From: SG8-38 sp041576815
Lineage (GTDB): Bacteria; Myxococcota_A; Polyangia; Polyangiales; Houyiibacteriaceae
Length of the DNA: 64,000 nucleotides
Direction: 5' to 3'
Assembly (NCBI GenBank): GCA_041576815.1
Contig: JBFGKE010000003.1
Span: 62,001 to 126,000, forward strand
Position numbers and translations under genes: made by a program. The notes under the pieces are model-generated. The model searched no databases and was not told the DNA's origin. It saw only the letters and a list, made by a program, of their open reading frames with translations. Positions 1-7,745 of this stretch are shown here, one piece after another; position 1 is the stretch's first letter, and each line of letters opens with the position of its first letter.

Positions 1-723
1 ATCGTCAGCGTTCTCAGCCGTCCCGAAGCTGCGAGTGAAACGCGTGGCAACGAGATCGTCCCCATCGACTTTCGGATTCAAGACGGCAAAAGCTTCGTAT
101 CCTCGCTTCGATTCGTTCTCACCTTCGACAAGCGAGACGATCCCGGTCTCACCAAAGAGGGCGTGCTCTTTTCGGGCGACGTGCAGCTCGGCAGTCGTTT
201 TCTCGGCAGCGACTACGATTTCGTCAAGCTCGACGTCACAGTGCGAAAATGGTGGCGCCTTCCTTGGAACCACACCTTTCGCCTCGGATTTTTCGGGGGC
301 GCCGCCTTCGGCAACACTCCCTTCTTCTATCTCTTTCACATCTCGGACCTGACCGACTTGATCCCGTCGCGGTTCCTCGAGATGCAGCTCGACTCGCGAC
401 CGCCGCCCAACCTCTTGAACACGTCGATCGCAGACAATTATCTCGGCGAGATCGCGTGGCGCCTCGACGTCGGATACAACGTTCCCGTCTACGAGCGTGC
501 CCGCGAGCGCGGCCTGCGGGAAATTAACCTCTACACGCTGATCGGCCTTCTGTCGTTGGCCGATCTGCGGGGCCAGCGGACGGGGTTTGGCGTCTTGACG
601 GGCTACAGCGGCGCTTCGCGATACCCGCTCGATCTCACCTTCGACGTCGGCTTCCGATTCGACACGCGCGCGGGGGTTTTCCAAGTCGGCTTCTCGACGC
701 TCCTGGGGTTCATTCGTCTGTGA
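1..723 (+). CDS. C-terminal part of an outer-membrane beta-barrel protein, probably Omp85 (BamA/TamA) family; 5' end outside window
   Basis: The frame is open from base 1, so the start and the N-terminal part lie upstream; about 240 residues remain. The fragment alternates short amphipathic strands with turns rich in Gly, Asp and aromatic residues (for example GSDYDF and GNTPFF) and finishes in a strand ending LLGFIRL. This fits the C-terminal barrel of Omp85 proteins, which insert or export outer-membrane proteins; the POTRA repeats would be upstream. The stop overlaps the GTG start of the next gene by three bases, so the two are probably translationally coupled. BamA barrels normally end in an aromatic residue, while this one ends in Leu. 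Because the diagnostic N-terminal part is missing, another beta-barrel family remains possible. Confidence 0.6.
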   Translation: MVSVLSRPEAASETRGNEIVPIDFRIQDGKSFVSSLRFVLTFDKRDDPGLTKEGVLFSGDVQLGSRFLGSDYDFVKLDVTVRKWWRLPWNHTFRLGFFGGAAFGNTPFFYLFHISDLTDLIPSRFLEMQLDSRPPPNLLNTSIADNYLGEIAWRLDVGYNVPVYERARERGLREINLYTLIGLLSLADLRGQRTGFGVLTGYSGASRYPLDLTFDVGFRFDTRAGVFQVGFSTLLGFIRL

Positions 724-1307
724 GATATTGGCTCCCAGCGCTGGTCTTGCTGGTTGCAGCGGTTGCCGCCGCGCAGCTCGAGCCTCGTGACGTGGAAGTC
801 GTCTGGACGCGTGGGACCCCCAAAATTTCGTTTTCGGCGAAAGACCTCGTCGACGATCGCGTTCGCATCGAGCTCGCAAGCGGTCTCCGCAAACGAATCG
901 TCGTCACTGTTGCATCGCACCTCAAGAGCTCCAATTGGCAACTGGCGGTCCGACAGTTCGGCTGCGACGTCACCCGCGACCTTTGGGAGGACGGATACCT
1001 GGTTCGAATCGGTGCGCAGAGCGAGCGCCTGAAAACGCTCGACGAAGTGCTGGATCGCTGTCTGAAAGTCGACGGGCTGTTCGTCGGGGAACCGAAGAGC
1101 TACGAGCCGCGCGAGGGGCGGGAGATCTACTTCTCGATCAAGGCGGAGTTCAACCCGATCTCGAAGAAGCAGTGCCGGGAGCTCATCCGGCCGTCGTCTG
1201 CCGACGATCCCGTGGGCCCAATCACCGTGAACATCGTCCGGAGACGCATCTGCAAGGCGGAGCGTACGGTGCGGTTTCGAAGCGAAGTGCTGAGGGTGCC
1301 CGAATGA
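720..1307 (+). CDS. DUF4390-like exported protein
   Basis: This 195-residue protein starts with GTG, overlapping the stop of the barrel gene. Residues 1-18 form a signal peptide (hydrophobic LPALVLLVAAVAAA core), so the product is periplasmic or envelope-attached. The body is a beta-rich domain with no catalytic motif that I recognise. Its size, signal peptide and position directly before an NtrY-like kinase match the DUF4390 family, which commonly sits next to NtrY-type kinases in proteobacteria; the function is unknown. It overlaps the kinase start by four bases (ATGA). I infer a role linked to signal perception by the kinase, but nothing in the sequence proves it. The assignment rests on size, context and general pattern. 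Confidence 0.55.
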   Translation: MRYWLPALVLLVAAVAAAQLEPRDVEVVWTRGTPKISFSAKDLVDDRVRIELASGLRKRIVVTVASHLKSSNWQLAVRQFGCDVTRDLWEDGYLVRIGAQSERLKTLDEVLDRCLKVDGLFVGEPKSYEPREGREIYFSIKAEFNPISKKQCRELIRPSSADDPVGPITVNIVRRRICKAERTVRFRSEVLRVPE

Positions 1308-2818
1308 GCCGGTTCGAGCGGAAGATCCTGTTTGCCATCGGCCTGTCGGTGTTCTTGGCGCTCGGGGGAAGCGTGTTCCTCGCTCAACGAGCGCTTCGCG
1401 AAGTCTATTTGGTCGGGGTCAATCCGCGGTTTGGCGCCGAGCTCGTGCACGGCGTCGAGGCTAGGCGAGGACAGCTCATGGCGCTCAGGTCGGGGTCCGA
1501 GGAGGTTGCCGACGCGGTTCGGTGGGCGGTCGAAGCCCGCCTCGCCGATTCCGGCGGCGGTGGACAGCTCGAGCCTCTGCTGCAGGAGCTCCTCGATCGG
1601 TATCCCGATGTTCGCACCATTCGTTTGATCGACGCCTCCGGACGAGAGGTTGCCCGAGTGGCACGCCCCGTCGATCGATCGGGGGCTCCGGTCCGTGCAA
1701 CGGTTCGAGAGCGCGTCGTCGAATCGCGAGGCCGCGAGCTTCGCGTCGCCGTCGAGGTCACCGTGCCGGAAGTCTACTTCGAACGACTGCAGGAAGCGGG
1801 CGAGGTCGCCGACGTCTATTCTCGGCTGCAGCGCCAGAGCGCCACCGTGTCCGACATCTACGTCTGGGTTTTCGGCGTGATGGCATTCCTAGTCATCGTG
1901 GTTGCATTCTTGATTGGCGCGGTCGTCTCGAGGCGTGTCACCCGTCGTGTGACCGTGCTTGCGGAGGCCTCGCGCAAAGTCGGTGCGGGTGATCTCACGG
2001 TGGCGCTTCCGACGAGTGCGACCGACGAGGTCACCGAGCTCACCAAGGCCTTCAACGACATGGTCCGGGACCTCCGGGACTCGCGAACGCGCATCGAGTA
2101 CCTCCAGCGCATCGGCGCATGGCAAGACTTCGCTCGTCGCCTTGCGCACGAGATCAAAAACCCTCTCACCCCCATCCAGCTCGCTGCGCAGGAGATGGAC
2201 GAAACGTACGACGGCGGAGACGACGCCTATCGCAAGAAGCTGGAGCACGCGCGGGCGATCATCGAGGAAGAGGTTGCGACGCTTCGCCGTCTCGTTGGCG
2301 AGTTCAGCGCGTTTGCAAAGCTGCCGAGGGCCGATCTGTCGCCGTCGGACCTCCGCGAGCTCATGCAGAGCATCGAAGATTCGGTGCCGGCCATCCTCGA
2401 AGACATCGGCTCTGGGACCCCTGCACCCGTCGAAGTCAGAGTGAGCTATGCAACGGAACCTATCCCCGTGCGTATGGATCCCATGATGCTCAAGCGAGGC
2501 GTCGACAACATCATTCGGAACGCGATTCAGGCGGTCTACGAGGCGCGCCCTTCCGGCGGAGGGCAAGTCTTCGCGCGGGCCTATGCGACCGGCGACGCCG
2601 CATTGATCGAGGTGCGTGACAACGGACCTGGCATTGCAAAAGAGAACTGGGACCGCGTGTTCGATCCCTACTACACGAGCAAGACGGAGGGCACGGGCTT
2701 GGGCCTCGCGATCGTGAAGAAGGTAGTGCTCGAGCACGGCGGGGAGGTACGCCTGGACGGAGCGCCCGAAGGCGGCGCGCGTTTCACGATCGAGCTTCCG
2801 CTCATGGGGCCGTCGTGA
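1304..2818 (+). CDS. NtrY-like membrane sensor histidine kinase
   Basis: The product is a 504-residue inner-membrane sensor kinase. Residues about 8-28 and 186-208 are membrane segments enclosing a periplasmic sensor region of about 155 residues that contains a RTIRLIDASGREV stretch. A HAMP linker follows (about 209-262). The H box is LAHEIKNPLTPIQ, with phospho-acceptor His near residue 282; the HEIKNPLTPIQ form is characteristic of NtrY. The ATPase part has the N box (DNIIRNAIQA), G1 box (VRDNGPGIA) and G2 box (GTGLGLAIVKK). I chose the ATG at 1304 because it overlaps the upstream stop as ATGA and starts just before the first membrane segment; the frame is open further upstream but that part shadows the previous gene. 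No NtrX-type regulator follows. Confidence 0.85.
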   Translation: MSRFERKILFAIGLSVFLALGGSVFLAQRALREVYLVGVNPRFGAELVHGVEARRGQLMALRSGSEEVADAVRWAVEARLADSGGGGQLEPLLQELLDRYPDVRTIRLIDASGREVARVARPVDRSGAPVRATVRERVVESRGRELRVAVEVTVPEVYFERLQEAGEVADVYSRLQRQSATVSDIYVWVFGVMAFLVIVVAFLIGAVVSRRVTRRVTVLAEASRKVGAGDLTVALPTSATDEVTELTKAFNDMVRDLRDSRTRIEYLQRIGAWQDFARRLAHEIKNPLTPIQLAAQEMDETYDGGDDAYRKKLEHARAIIEEEVATLRRLVGEFSAFAKLPRADLSPSDLRELMQSIEDSVPAILEDIGSGTPAPVEVRVSYATEPIPVRMDPMMLKRGVDNIIRNAIQAVYEARPSGGGQVFARAYATGDAALIEVRDNGPGIAKENWDRVFDPYYTSKTEGTGLGLAIVKKVVLEHGGEVRLDGAPEGGARFTIELPLMGPS

Positions 2819-3360
2819 CGGAGACGACCAGGAGCCGGCCCCGCAGATGGATTCACTGGCTTGCGATGGCGATGGCGTTCGTCGCGCTCTACGCCTGGAT
2901 GACGCGTGGAAACGCATCGCCGCTCGTGGGAAAGCTGGCCCCAAACCTCAGCCTGGCGGTCGCGGCCGGCACGAAAGCAGGAGGCCCGGACAAGGTCACG
3001 CTCGCAGACATGGCGGGCCAGGTGGTAGTCCTCGACTTCTGGGCGAGCTGGTGCGGCGCGTGCCGGCGTTCGACGCCGCTGTTGAACGAGCTCAACGCGG
3101 AGTTCCGCGACGAAGAGGTGGCGTTCTATGCGATCAACGTCGAGCCGATCGACCGGCAGCGGCTTCAAGCCGCACACGCCGCGTTTGGAACCGAGTTCCC
3201 GACGCTTCACGACCGCGCCGGCACGGTGCAACGGCTCTACTCGATTCGATCGCTGCCGACCGTCATCGTCGTCGACCGAGACGGGGTCGTTCGATGGGCA
3301 TCGACGGGCGTCCCGAGCAAAATGCGGCTCCGCGGCGCGATTTCCGAAGCCCTGAATTAG
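2815..3360 (+). CDS. TlpA/ResA-like membrane-anchored thioredoxin
   Basis: This is a 181-residue thiol-disulfide oxidoreductase. Residues about 13-30 are an uncleaved N-terminal membrane anchor, and the remainder is a thioredoxin-fold domain facing the periplasm. The active site is WASWCGACRRS, with the CGAC pair at residues 80-83, and the cis-proline loop is SLPTVIVVDRDG. Family members reduce periplasmic disulfides, for example in cytochrome c maturation; the actual partner is not visible here. The GTG start overlaps the kinase stop (GTGA), placing it last in the barrel-DUF4390-kinase unit. The CGAC centre differs from the CGPC of cytoplasmic thioredoxins but is seen in TlpA-like proteins. 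Confidence 0.85.
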   Translation: MTETTRSRPRRWIHWLAMAMAFVALYAWMTRGNASPLVGKLAPNLSLAVAAGTKAGGPDKVTLADMAGQVVVLDFWASWCGACRRSTPLLNELNAEFRDEEVAFYAINVEPIDRQRLQAAHAAFGTEFPTLHDRAGTVQRLYSIRSLPTVIVVDRDGVVRWASTGVPSKMRLRGAISEALN

Positions 3361-3376
3361 CCGGATTCGGTCGCGG

Positions 3377-3405
3377 TTGACGACCTCCGGCCTCGCTGAT
3401 AGTTT
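3377..3405 (+). promoter_or_regulatory. Candidate sigma-70-type promoter for the Fic-like gene
   Basis: TTGACG (3377-3382) is followed after 17 bases by TAGTTT (3400-3405), giving a near-consensus -35, an ideal spacer and a weak -10. It lies in the 97-base gap before the Fic-like gene, whose TTG start at 3458 is preceded by a strong GGAGG ribosome-binding site at about 3445-3449. Only the pattern supports it. Confidence 0.3.
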
Positions 3406-3457
3406 CGCGCGCCGCGCCGGGCCGATGCAGTAAGTCCCTGGGGGTGGAGGAAATTCC

Positions 3458-4210
3458 TTGGTTCAAGCCCTTCAAGGTCCAAGCTTAGAAGAGCGAGTCG
3501 CGCAGCTGCAGGAGCTGGTCGACGCGGCCGGCGAGGAGGAACGCCGGGACTACCAGGAGCGATTCGACATCGCCTGGATTTATCACGACAGCGCGCTCGA
3601 GGGCGTCGTCTACTCGATGGACGAGCTCAAAGCCGCGATCTACGACGAGACGGTCTCCGATCCGTCGCTCATCCCCGTCTACGACGAGATCCGCAATCAC
3701 TTAGGCGCGATCGAGATGATTCGAGAAATGTCGGCAAAACGGCGTTTCACGATCAATCTCGAAGTCATCAAGAAGCTGTTTGCCCAACTCGCGCCCGAGG
3801 AGCTCGAGGGAAAGGGCCCTCCGAAGTACCGGAAGGACATGCCCCTTCACCGCCTGTACTTCCACGAGATCTCGCAGCCCGACAAGATCAGCTACCGCAT
3901 GCGGCAGCTCGTCCAGTGGCTCTCCGACCCCGACACGAAGAAGACGATGCATCCAGTGCGGATGGCGAGCAAAGCGCAGTACCAGCTCCTGCACATCTAC
4001 CCGTTTCCGCGACACAGCGGAAAAGTGGCGCGTCTCGTCATGAATCTGATTCTCATGCGAGCCGGCTTCCCACCCGTCGTCATTCACGCGACGGAGCGGC
4101 AGCGCTACTACGAGGCGTTGCGGAGCGGCGAGGACGCGACTGCGGCGCTGGTCAACCAAGCCCTCGGCGCCGCGATCGAGACCGCGATCCAGCACTTCGA
4201 ACATCGGTGA
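3458..4210 (+). CDS. Fic-fold protein with a degenerate active-site motif
   Basis: This 250-residue protein looks like a Fic family member. Near residues 35-60 it has the N-terminal pattern IYHDSALEGVVYS, resembling the inhibitory-helix segment SxxxEG of Fic proteins. The region around residues 176-198 lines up without gaps with the Fic core HPFxDGNGRxxR, but reads YPFPRHSGKVAR (181-192) followed by LVMNLIL. The catalytic His is Tyr, the acidic residue is Arg, the phosphate-anchoring Gly and Asn are His and Ser, and the first Arg is Lys. True Fic enzymes transfer AMP or other phosphate groups to protein hydroxyls; this copy probably cannot use that chemistry. TTG was chosen as start because of the well-spaced GGTGGAGG upstream. 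It is monocistronic and convergent with thiE. Function unknown. Confidence 0.65.
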   Translation: MVQALQGPSLEERVAQLQELVDAAGEEERRDYQERFDIAWIYHDSALEGVVYSMDELKAAIYDETVSDPSLIPVYDEIRNHLGAIEMIREMSAKRRFTINLEVIKKLFAQLAPEELEGKGPPKYRKDMPLHRLYFHEISQPDKISYRMRQLVQWLSDPDTKKTMHPVRMASKAQYQLLHIYPFPRHSGKVARLVMNLILMRAGFPPVVIHATERQRYYEALRSGEDATAALVNQALGAAIETAIQHFEHR

Positions 4211-4213
4211 GCG

Positions 4214-4789
4214 TCACCCCGCGTCTTCGATGAAGCGCGGAAGCGCTGCGACCGCTGCGACGTAGCGAGCCCCCGCAGCCAGTGCTTGACCGGCGTTTTC
4301 CGGGGTAATTCCGCCAATTGCAACCACCGGCCGCGAGACGGTGCGGCAGATCGCTTCGAGCTCGCCGAGCCCGACGACCGGGTCGGGATCCACCTTGGTG
4401 CGGGTTTCGAAGATCGGGCCGAACGCGATGAGATCGGCGCCTTGGCCGTCGGCCTCGGTGGCCTGGGCGTGGTCGTGCGTCGACACCCCGATCGGCATGT
4501 GGCCCACGACTTTGCGCGCGTCGAGAATCGAAACGTCGCCCTGGCCGAGGTGGAGCCCGTCCGCTCGCACGAGCCGAGCGATGTCGGGGCGATCGTTGAC
4601 CACGAACGGGACTTCGGCGTGCGCACAAGCGGATCGAATTCGCCGCGCGATTTCCAGAAATGCCGCATCGTCGAGCGCTTTTGCGCGGAGCTGAAGCATG
4701 GCGCAGCCGGCGTTGAGGGACTTGAACGCGAGCTCGAGCGGCCGGTCCGCCACCTCGACGTCGACGATCGCATAGAGCGAGTCAATCAC
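4214..4789 (-). CDS. thiE: Thiamine-phosphate synthase
   Basis: ThiE joins the hydroxymethylpyrimidine diphosphate and thiazole phosphate moieties to form thiamine monophosphate in the cytoplasm. The 191-residue protein is a compact TIM barrel with family signatures: LQLRAK near residue 33, FVVNDRPDIA near 62, DGLHLGQGD near 77, IGVSTHD near 100, and the GPIFETRTK and VAIGGITPENA phosphate loops. It is slightly shorter than the usual ~210 residues. Its start overlaps the end of the amidase gene aguB by eight bases, so it is probably the last gene of the agmatine operon. No other thiamine gene or TPP riboswitch is visible nearby. The substrate residues look intact. Confidence 0.9.
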   Translation of the reverse strand: MIDSLYAIVDVEVADRPLELAFKSLNAGCAMLQLRAKALDDAAFLEIARRIRSACAHAEVPFVVNDRPDIARLVRADGLHLGQGDVSILDARKVVGHMPIGVSTHDHAQATEADGQGADLIAFGPIFETRTKVDPDPVVGLGELEAICRTVSRPVVAIGGITPENAGQALAAGARYVAAVAALPRFIEDAG

Positions 4790-5645
4790 CGGTGTCTTCT
4801 CCGATCAATGCGCCGTACAGATCCGGCCGCCGGTCGCGAAAGAACCCCCAGCTCGCACGGTAGCGGCCGAGCGCTTCCCGATCGAAGGATGCAACGGCCA
4901 CCCCCTCTTCGTCCCGGCCGAGCTCGACGGCCATGTTGCCCCGGTGGTCACACGCAAACGAGCTTCCGTAGAACGTGAGACCCCCTTCGACACCGACGCG
5001 GTTCGCGGCAGCCACCGGCATCGCATTGGCGACCGCGTGTCCGATCATCGCGCGCTGCCACGGCGCTTTCGTGTCCTCCCCGGGCGCGCGTGGCTCGCTC
5101 CCGATGGCGGTCGGGTAGAGCAGCGCCTCCGCGCCGAGGAGCGCCATGGCCCGCGCGGCCTCCGGAAACCACTGATCCCAGCAAATCCCGACGCCGATAC
5201 GGCCGTAACGCGTGCTCCAGACCCGAAAACCCGTGTCACCGGGCCGGAAGTAGAATTTTTCCTGGTAACCCGGCCCGTCGGGGATGTGGGCTTTTCGGTA
5301 GACTCCAAGCTGCGAGCCATCCGCATCGATGGTGACGACGCTGTTGTAAAACGCCTGCCCGGCGCGCTCGAAAAAGGAAACCGGAAGCACGATGTTGAGC
5401 TCGTCGGCGAGCGCTTGCATGCGCGCGACCGTCGGGTGGTCCCGAAGCGGAAAAGCGCTCTGGAATGCGTGCTCGTCCTCGGCCTGAGGGAAGTAGGGGC
5501 CCTCGAAGAGCTCCGGCGTCAGCACGACCTGCGCGCCCCGTCGTGCTGCCTCGCGGATCAATCCTTCGATGCGGGAGACGTTCACCTCGCGTGCCGCGCT
5601 GCACGCGCATTGAACGAGGCCAATCGAGAGCGTCGAAGAAGTCAT
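4782..5645 (-). CDS. aguB: N-carbamoylputrescine amidase (nitrilase superfamily)
   Basis: The enzyme hydrolyses N-carbamoylputrescine to putrescine, CO2 and ammonia, the last step of the agmatine route. The 287-residue product shows the nitrilase catalytic triad: Glu in LTPELFEGPYF, Lys in VYRKAHIPDGPGYQEKFYF, and Cys in VGICWDQWFPE. The HIPDGPGYQEKFYF loop is typical of AguB rather than general nitrilases. I placed the start at the ATG at 5645, which overlaps the aguA stop (ATGA) and begins MTSSTLSIGLVQ, a normal nitrilase N terminus; the frame runs further upstream only as a shadow of aguA. Together with aguA it forms a complete agmatine-to-putrescine pathway. Confidence 0.92.
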   Translation of the reverse strand: MTSSTLSIGLVQCACSAAREVNVSRIEGLIREAARRGAQVVLTPELFEGPYFPQAEDEHAFQSAFPLRDHPTVARMQALADELNIVLPVSFFERAGQAFYNSVVTIDADGSQLGVYRKAHIPDGPGYQEKFYFRPGDTGFRVWSTRYGRIGVGICWDQWFPEAARAMALLGAEALLYPTAIGSEPRAPGEDTKAPWQRAMIGHAVANAMPVAAANRVGVEGGLTFYGSSFACDHRGNMAVELGRDEEGVAVASFDREALGRYRASWGFFRDRRPDLYGALIGEDTGD

Positions 5646-6640
5646 GGGGGGGCAGGCTGCGGTTGTGTGACGCAGTGAAATGCTCCGCTTCCCCATAGCA
5701 GGTCTGCTGCCGGCAGGCCGATGACCTCGCGGTGCGGGAACGCGCGATCGAGCGCGGTGAGCGCCGCGCGGTCCTCGGCGACGCCGTAAGTCGGAACGAT
5801 TACCGCCGCGTTGGCGATGTAGAAATTGCAATAGGTGGCAGGCAACGGGATTCCGTCGGGCCGGCGGACCGTGTCGGGCGCCGGCACGGTGAGCACCTCG
5901 AGCCCGCTTCTTCGCAGCGCCTGCTCGACCGCTCGGAGCGTCCCCTCATTCGGCGTTCCAGCGCGAGGCGCCATGCAGAACACCGTGTTTGGCGCGATGA
6001 AGCGCGCGATCATGTCGATGTGACCGTCGGTGTGGTCGTGCTCGAGGCCGCGATCGATCCAGACCACGCGCTCCACCGAAACGAGCGCACCGAGCGCAGC
6101 TTCGAACCGCTCGCGCGTCAGTCCGGGATTTCGGTTCTCGTTCAGGGTGCAGGATGCCGTGGTGAGAAACATGCCCTGTCCGTTGGTTTCGAGGGCGCCG
6201 CCCTCCAAGGTGACGGAGCTCTCGAAGCGTGCGGCGCGAAGCTCGGTGGTCAGCCAACGACCGACGACGTCGTCGTGGGGGATCGAGAACTTGTCGCCCC
6301 AGCCGTTGAAACGAAAGCAAAGCCCTCCGAGCGTTCCCCCCGGTGTGTACCCGAGGAGGGGGGCGGTGTCCCGGATCCAGCAGTCCCCGTAGCGTGTCCG
6401 CACGTACGCGACCTGCGGCGCGTCGCCGATGAGAGAACGCGCCTCGGCTTCCACGCGTTCGTCGCGGACCAGGAGCCGGACCGGCTCGCGGCCTCCGTCC
6501 GCGATCGCGCCGACGAGTCGTGCAACCGACTGCTGCGCGCCCCCGAGGTGAGGCGTCCATTCCTCATCGAGATGAGGGAACGCGAGCCAACAGGCTGCAT
6601 GCGGCTCCCACTCGGCCGGGAGCCGGAGTCGTTCGTCCAC
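5642..6640 (-). CDS. aguA: Agmatine deiminase
   Basis: AguA converts agmatine to N-carbamoylputrescine and ammonia. The 332-residue protein starts with the family hallmark LPAEWEPHAACWLAFPH. It contains the RDTAP segment, the TDGHID His/Asp site near residue 208, and the catalytic Cys in PATYCNFYIAN near the C terminus. It lies nine bases downstream of the FAM20-like gene and overlaps aguB by four bases, so these genes are almost certainly cotranscribed. The length is slightly below the ~345-370 usual for the family but all catalytic parts are present. A peptidyl-arginine deiminase of the Porphyromonas type is the related alternative; the adjacent aguB argues for agmatine. Confidence 0.92.
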   Translation of the reverse strand: MDERLRLPAEWEPHAACWLAFPHLDEEWTPHLGGAQQSVARLVGAIADGGREPVRLLVRDERVEAEARSLIGDAPQVAYVRTRYGDCWIRDTAPLLGYTPGGTLGGLCFRFNGWGDKFSIPHDDVVGRWLTTELRAARFESSVTLEGGALETNGQGMFLTTASCTLNENRNPGLTRERFEAALGALVSVERVVWIDRGLEHDHTDGHIDMIARFIAPNTVFCMAPRAGTPNEGTLRAVEQALRRSGLEVLTVPAPDTVRRPDGIPLPATYCNFYIANAAVIVPTYGVAEDRAALTALDRAFPHREVIGLPAADLLWGSGAFHCVTQPQPAPP

Positions 6641-6649
6641 CGACGAAGC

Positions 6650-7657
6650 CTACCACGCGAGCACCTTCGCCTCCCCGAACCGCGCGATCATGGCGTCGAC
6701 GTGCTCGATCACTGCCTGCTGCCGTTGGGCGAGACCGTCGAGCTGTTTCTCGGTCAGCACGGGTGCCAACGGGTCACCTGCGAGCCTGGCCTCGAATCGC
6801 TCGATGTCGAGCGCACGCACGGCATCGACGGTCGAGCGACGAAACTTCTGAAGCGCTTTCAGGCGCGCTTCCATCAGCCCGAGCCGCTGCTCGCCGAGCC
6901 AGAACCCCGCGCCGTTGTCGAGGTAGACCAGCGGTCCACCCGGTCCTCGCGACCGCACGTTGGTGAACCCGCCTCCCCACCGATCGACGTTTTGCGTCAA
7001 GTAGTCGAATACGATCAGGTCCGAGAGCTCGGCCGGTCGTGCCTCGGTGTCGGGCTCGGTCGCCAGCGGGCGAGCCGGATCGGTCGCCTCCCGGATGCCC
7101 GGGCGACTCCGCAGGTCGGCGCGGTAGTCGACGGGCCGCTGATACGGCGTGATCGGGAGCGTCTTCTGAACTCGAATCCATCGCTCCCAGGTTCGGCCCA
7201 TTCGCACCCGCTTGAGCTGCTCCGGGATCCACCAAATGAAGGCGCCGCGAAGGGTTTCGTCGGGTTCAATCCGAAGCTCGGGGACTCGCGCGTCGCGACC
7301 GGCCGCCGCCCGAAGCTCGCTCCAGTGAAACGTGCGCCCCGTCGTGGGCGGGACGCGCCCGAGGCCGAGCTCGCGATCGAGGTAGTAGGCCGCGACCTCG
7401 GAGTACCAGTGCGCCGCCGAAAACGTCTGCTTCGGTTTGAAATAGCCCTGGGTGCCATCGGTGAGCGTGATCTTGAATGCCAGGCTTCGACCGCCGCGGC
7501 CCTTTTCCACCTTGGCGATCGGCTGGGTCCGCAGCGCCTCGATGCGCGGGGCGTCCGGAAAGCCGAGAAACGCGGGCGTCTCGATCGAGGCGTGTGCACC
7601 GCCCCATGCGAGCCCGAGAGCGAGCAAGATCGCGATTTTCGGTAAGACCCACCTCAC
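6650..7657 (-). CDS. Secreted FAM20/four-jointed-like atypical kinase
   Basis: The 335-residue protein has a cleavable signal peptide (residues 1-23, ending GGAHA), so it works outside the cytoplasm. The mature part carries the landmarks of the FAM20C/four-jointed kinase fold: nucleotide-binding Lys in GYFKPKQ (K74), Glu in SEVAAYYLDRELGLGRVPP (E87), catalytic Asp in FDYLTQNVDRW (D225) and metal-binding Asp in YLDNGAGF (D247). In animals these enzymes phosphorylate secreted proteins or glycans; bacterial members are poorly characterised and the substrate here is unknown. It lies nine bases before aguA and 88 bases after the cyclodeaminase-like gene. The VDRW and LDNGAGF motifs suggest it is active. 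A lipid- or sugar-kinase role is equally possible. Confidence 0.75.
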   Translation of the reverse strand: MRWVLPKIAILLALGLAWGGAHASIETPAFLGFPDAPRIEALRTQPIAKVEKGRGGRSLAFKITLTDGTQGYFKPKQTFSAAHWYSEVAAYYLDRELGLGRVPPTTGRTFHWSELRAAAGRDARVPELRIEPDETLRGAFIWWIPEQLKRVRMGRTWERWIRVQKTLPITPYQRPVDYRADLRSRPGIREATDPARPLATEPDTEARPAELSDLIVFDYLTQNVDRWGGGFTNVRSRGPGGPLVYLDNGAGFWLGEQRLGLMEARLKALQKFRRSTVDAVRALDIERFEARLAGDPLAPVLTEKQLDGLAQRQQAVIEHVDAMIARFGEAKVLAW

Positions 7658-7745
7658 GCGGGGATTGTTCTGCTTTTGTCGTCTCCAAGTGAAGAAAACC
7701 GCATGTGAGAGCGATCCGGCCCGCGGAGTCGACCCGCCAAACGGC

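Noticed and set aside
5732..7645. A 637-codon open frame on the plus strand across aguA and the FAM20-like gene
   Set aside because: It lies antisense to two genes with clear family motifs; its Arg/Gly/Val-rich composition without any motif is typical of GC-rich shadow frames.
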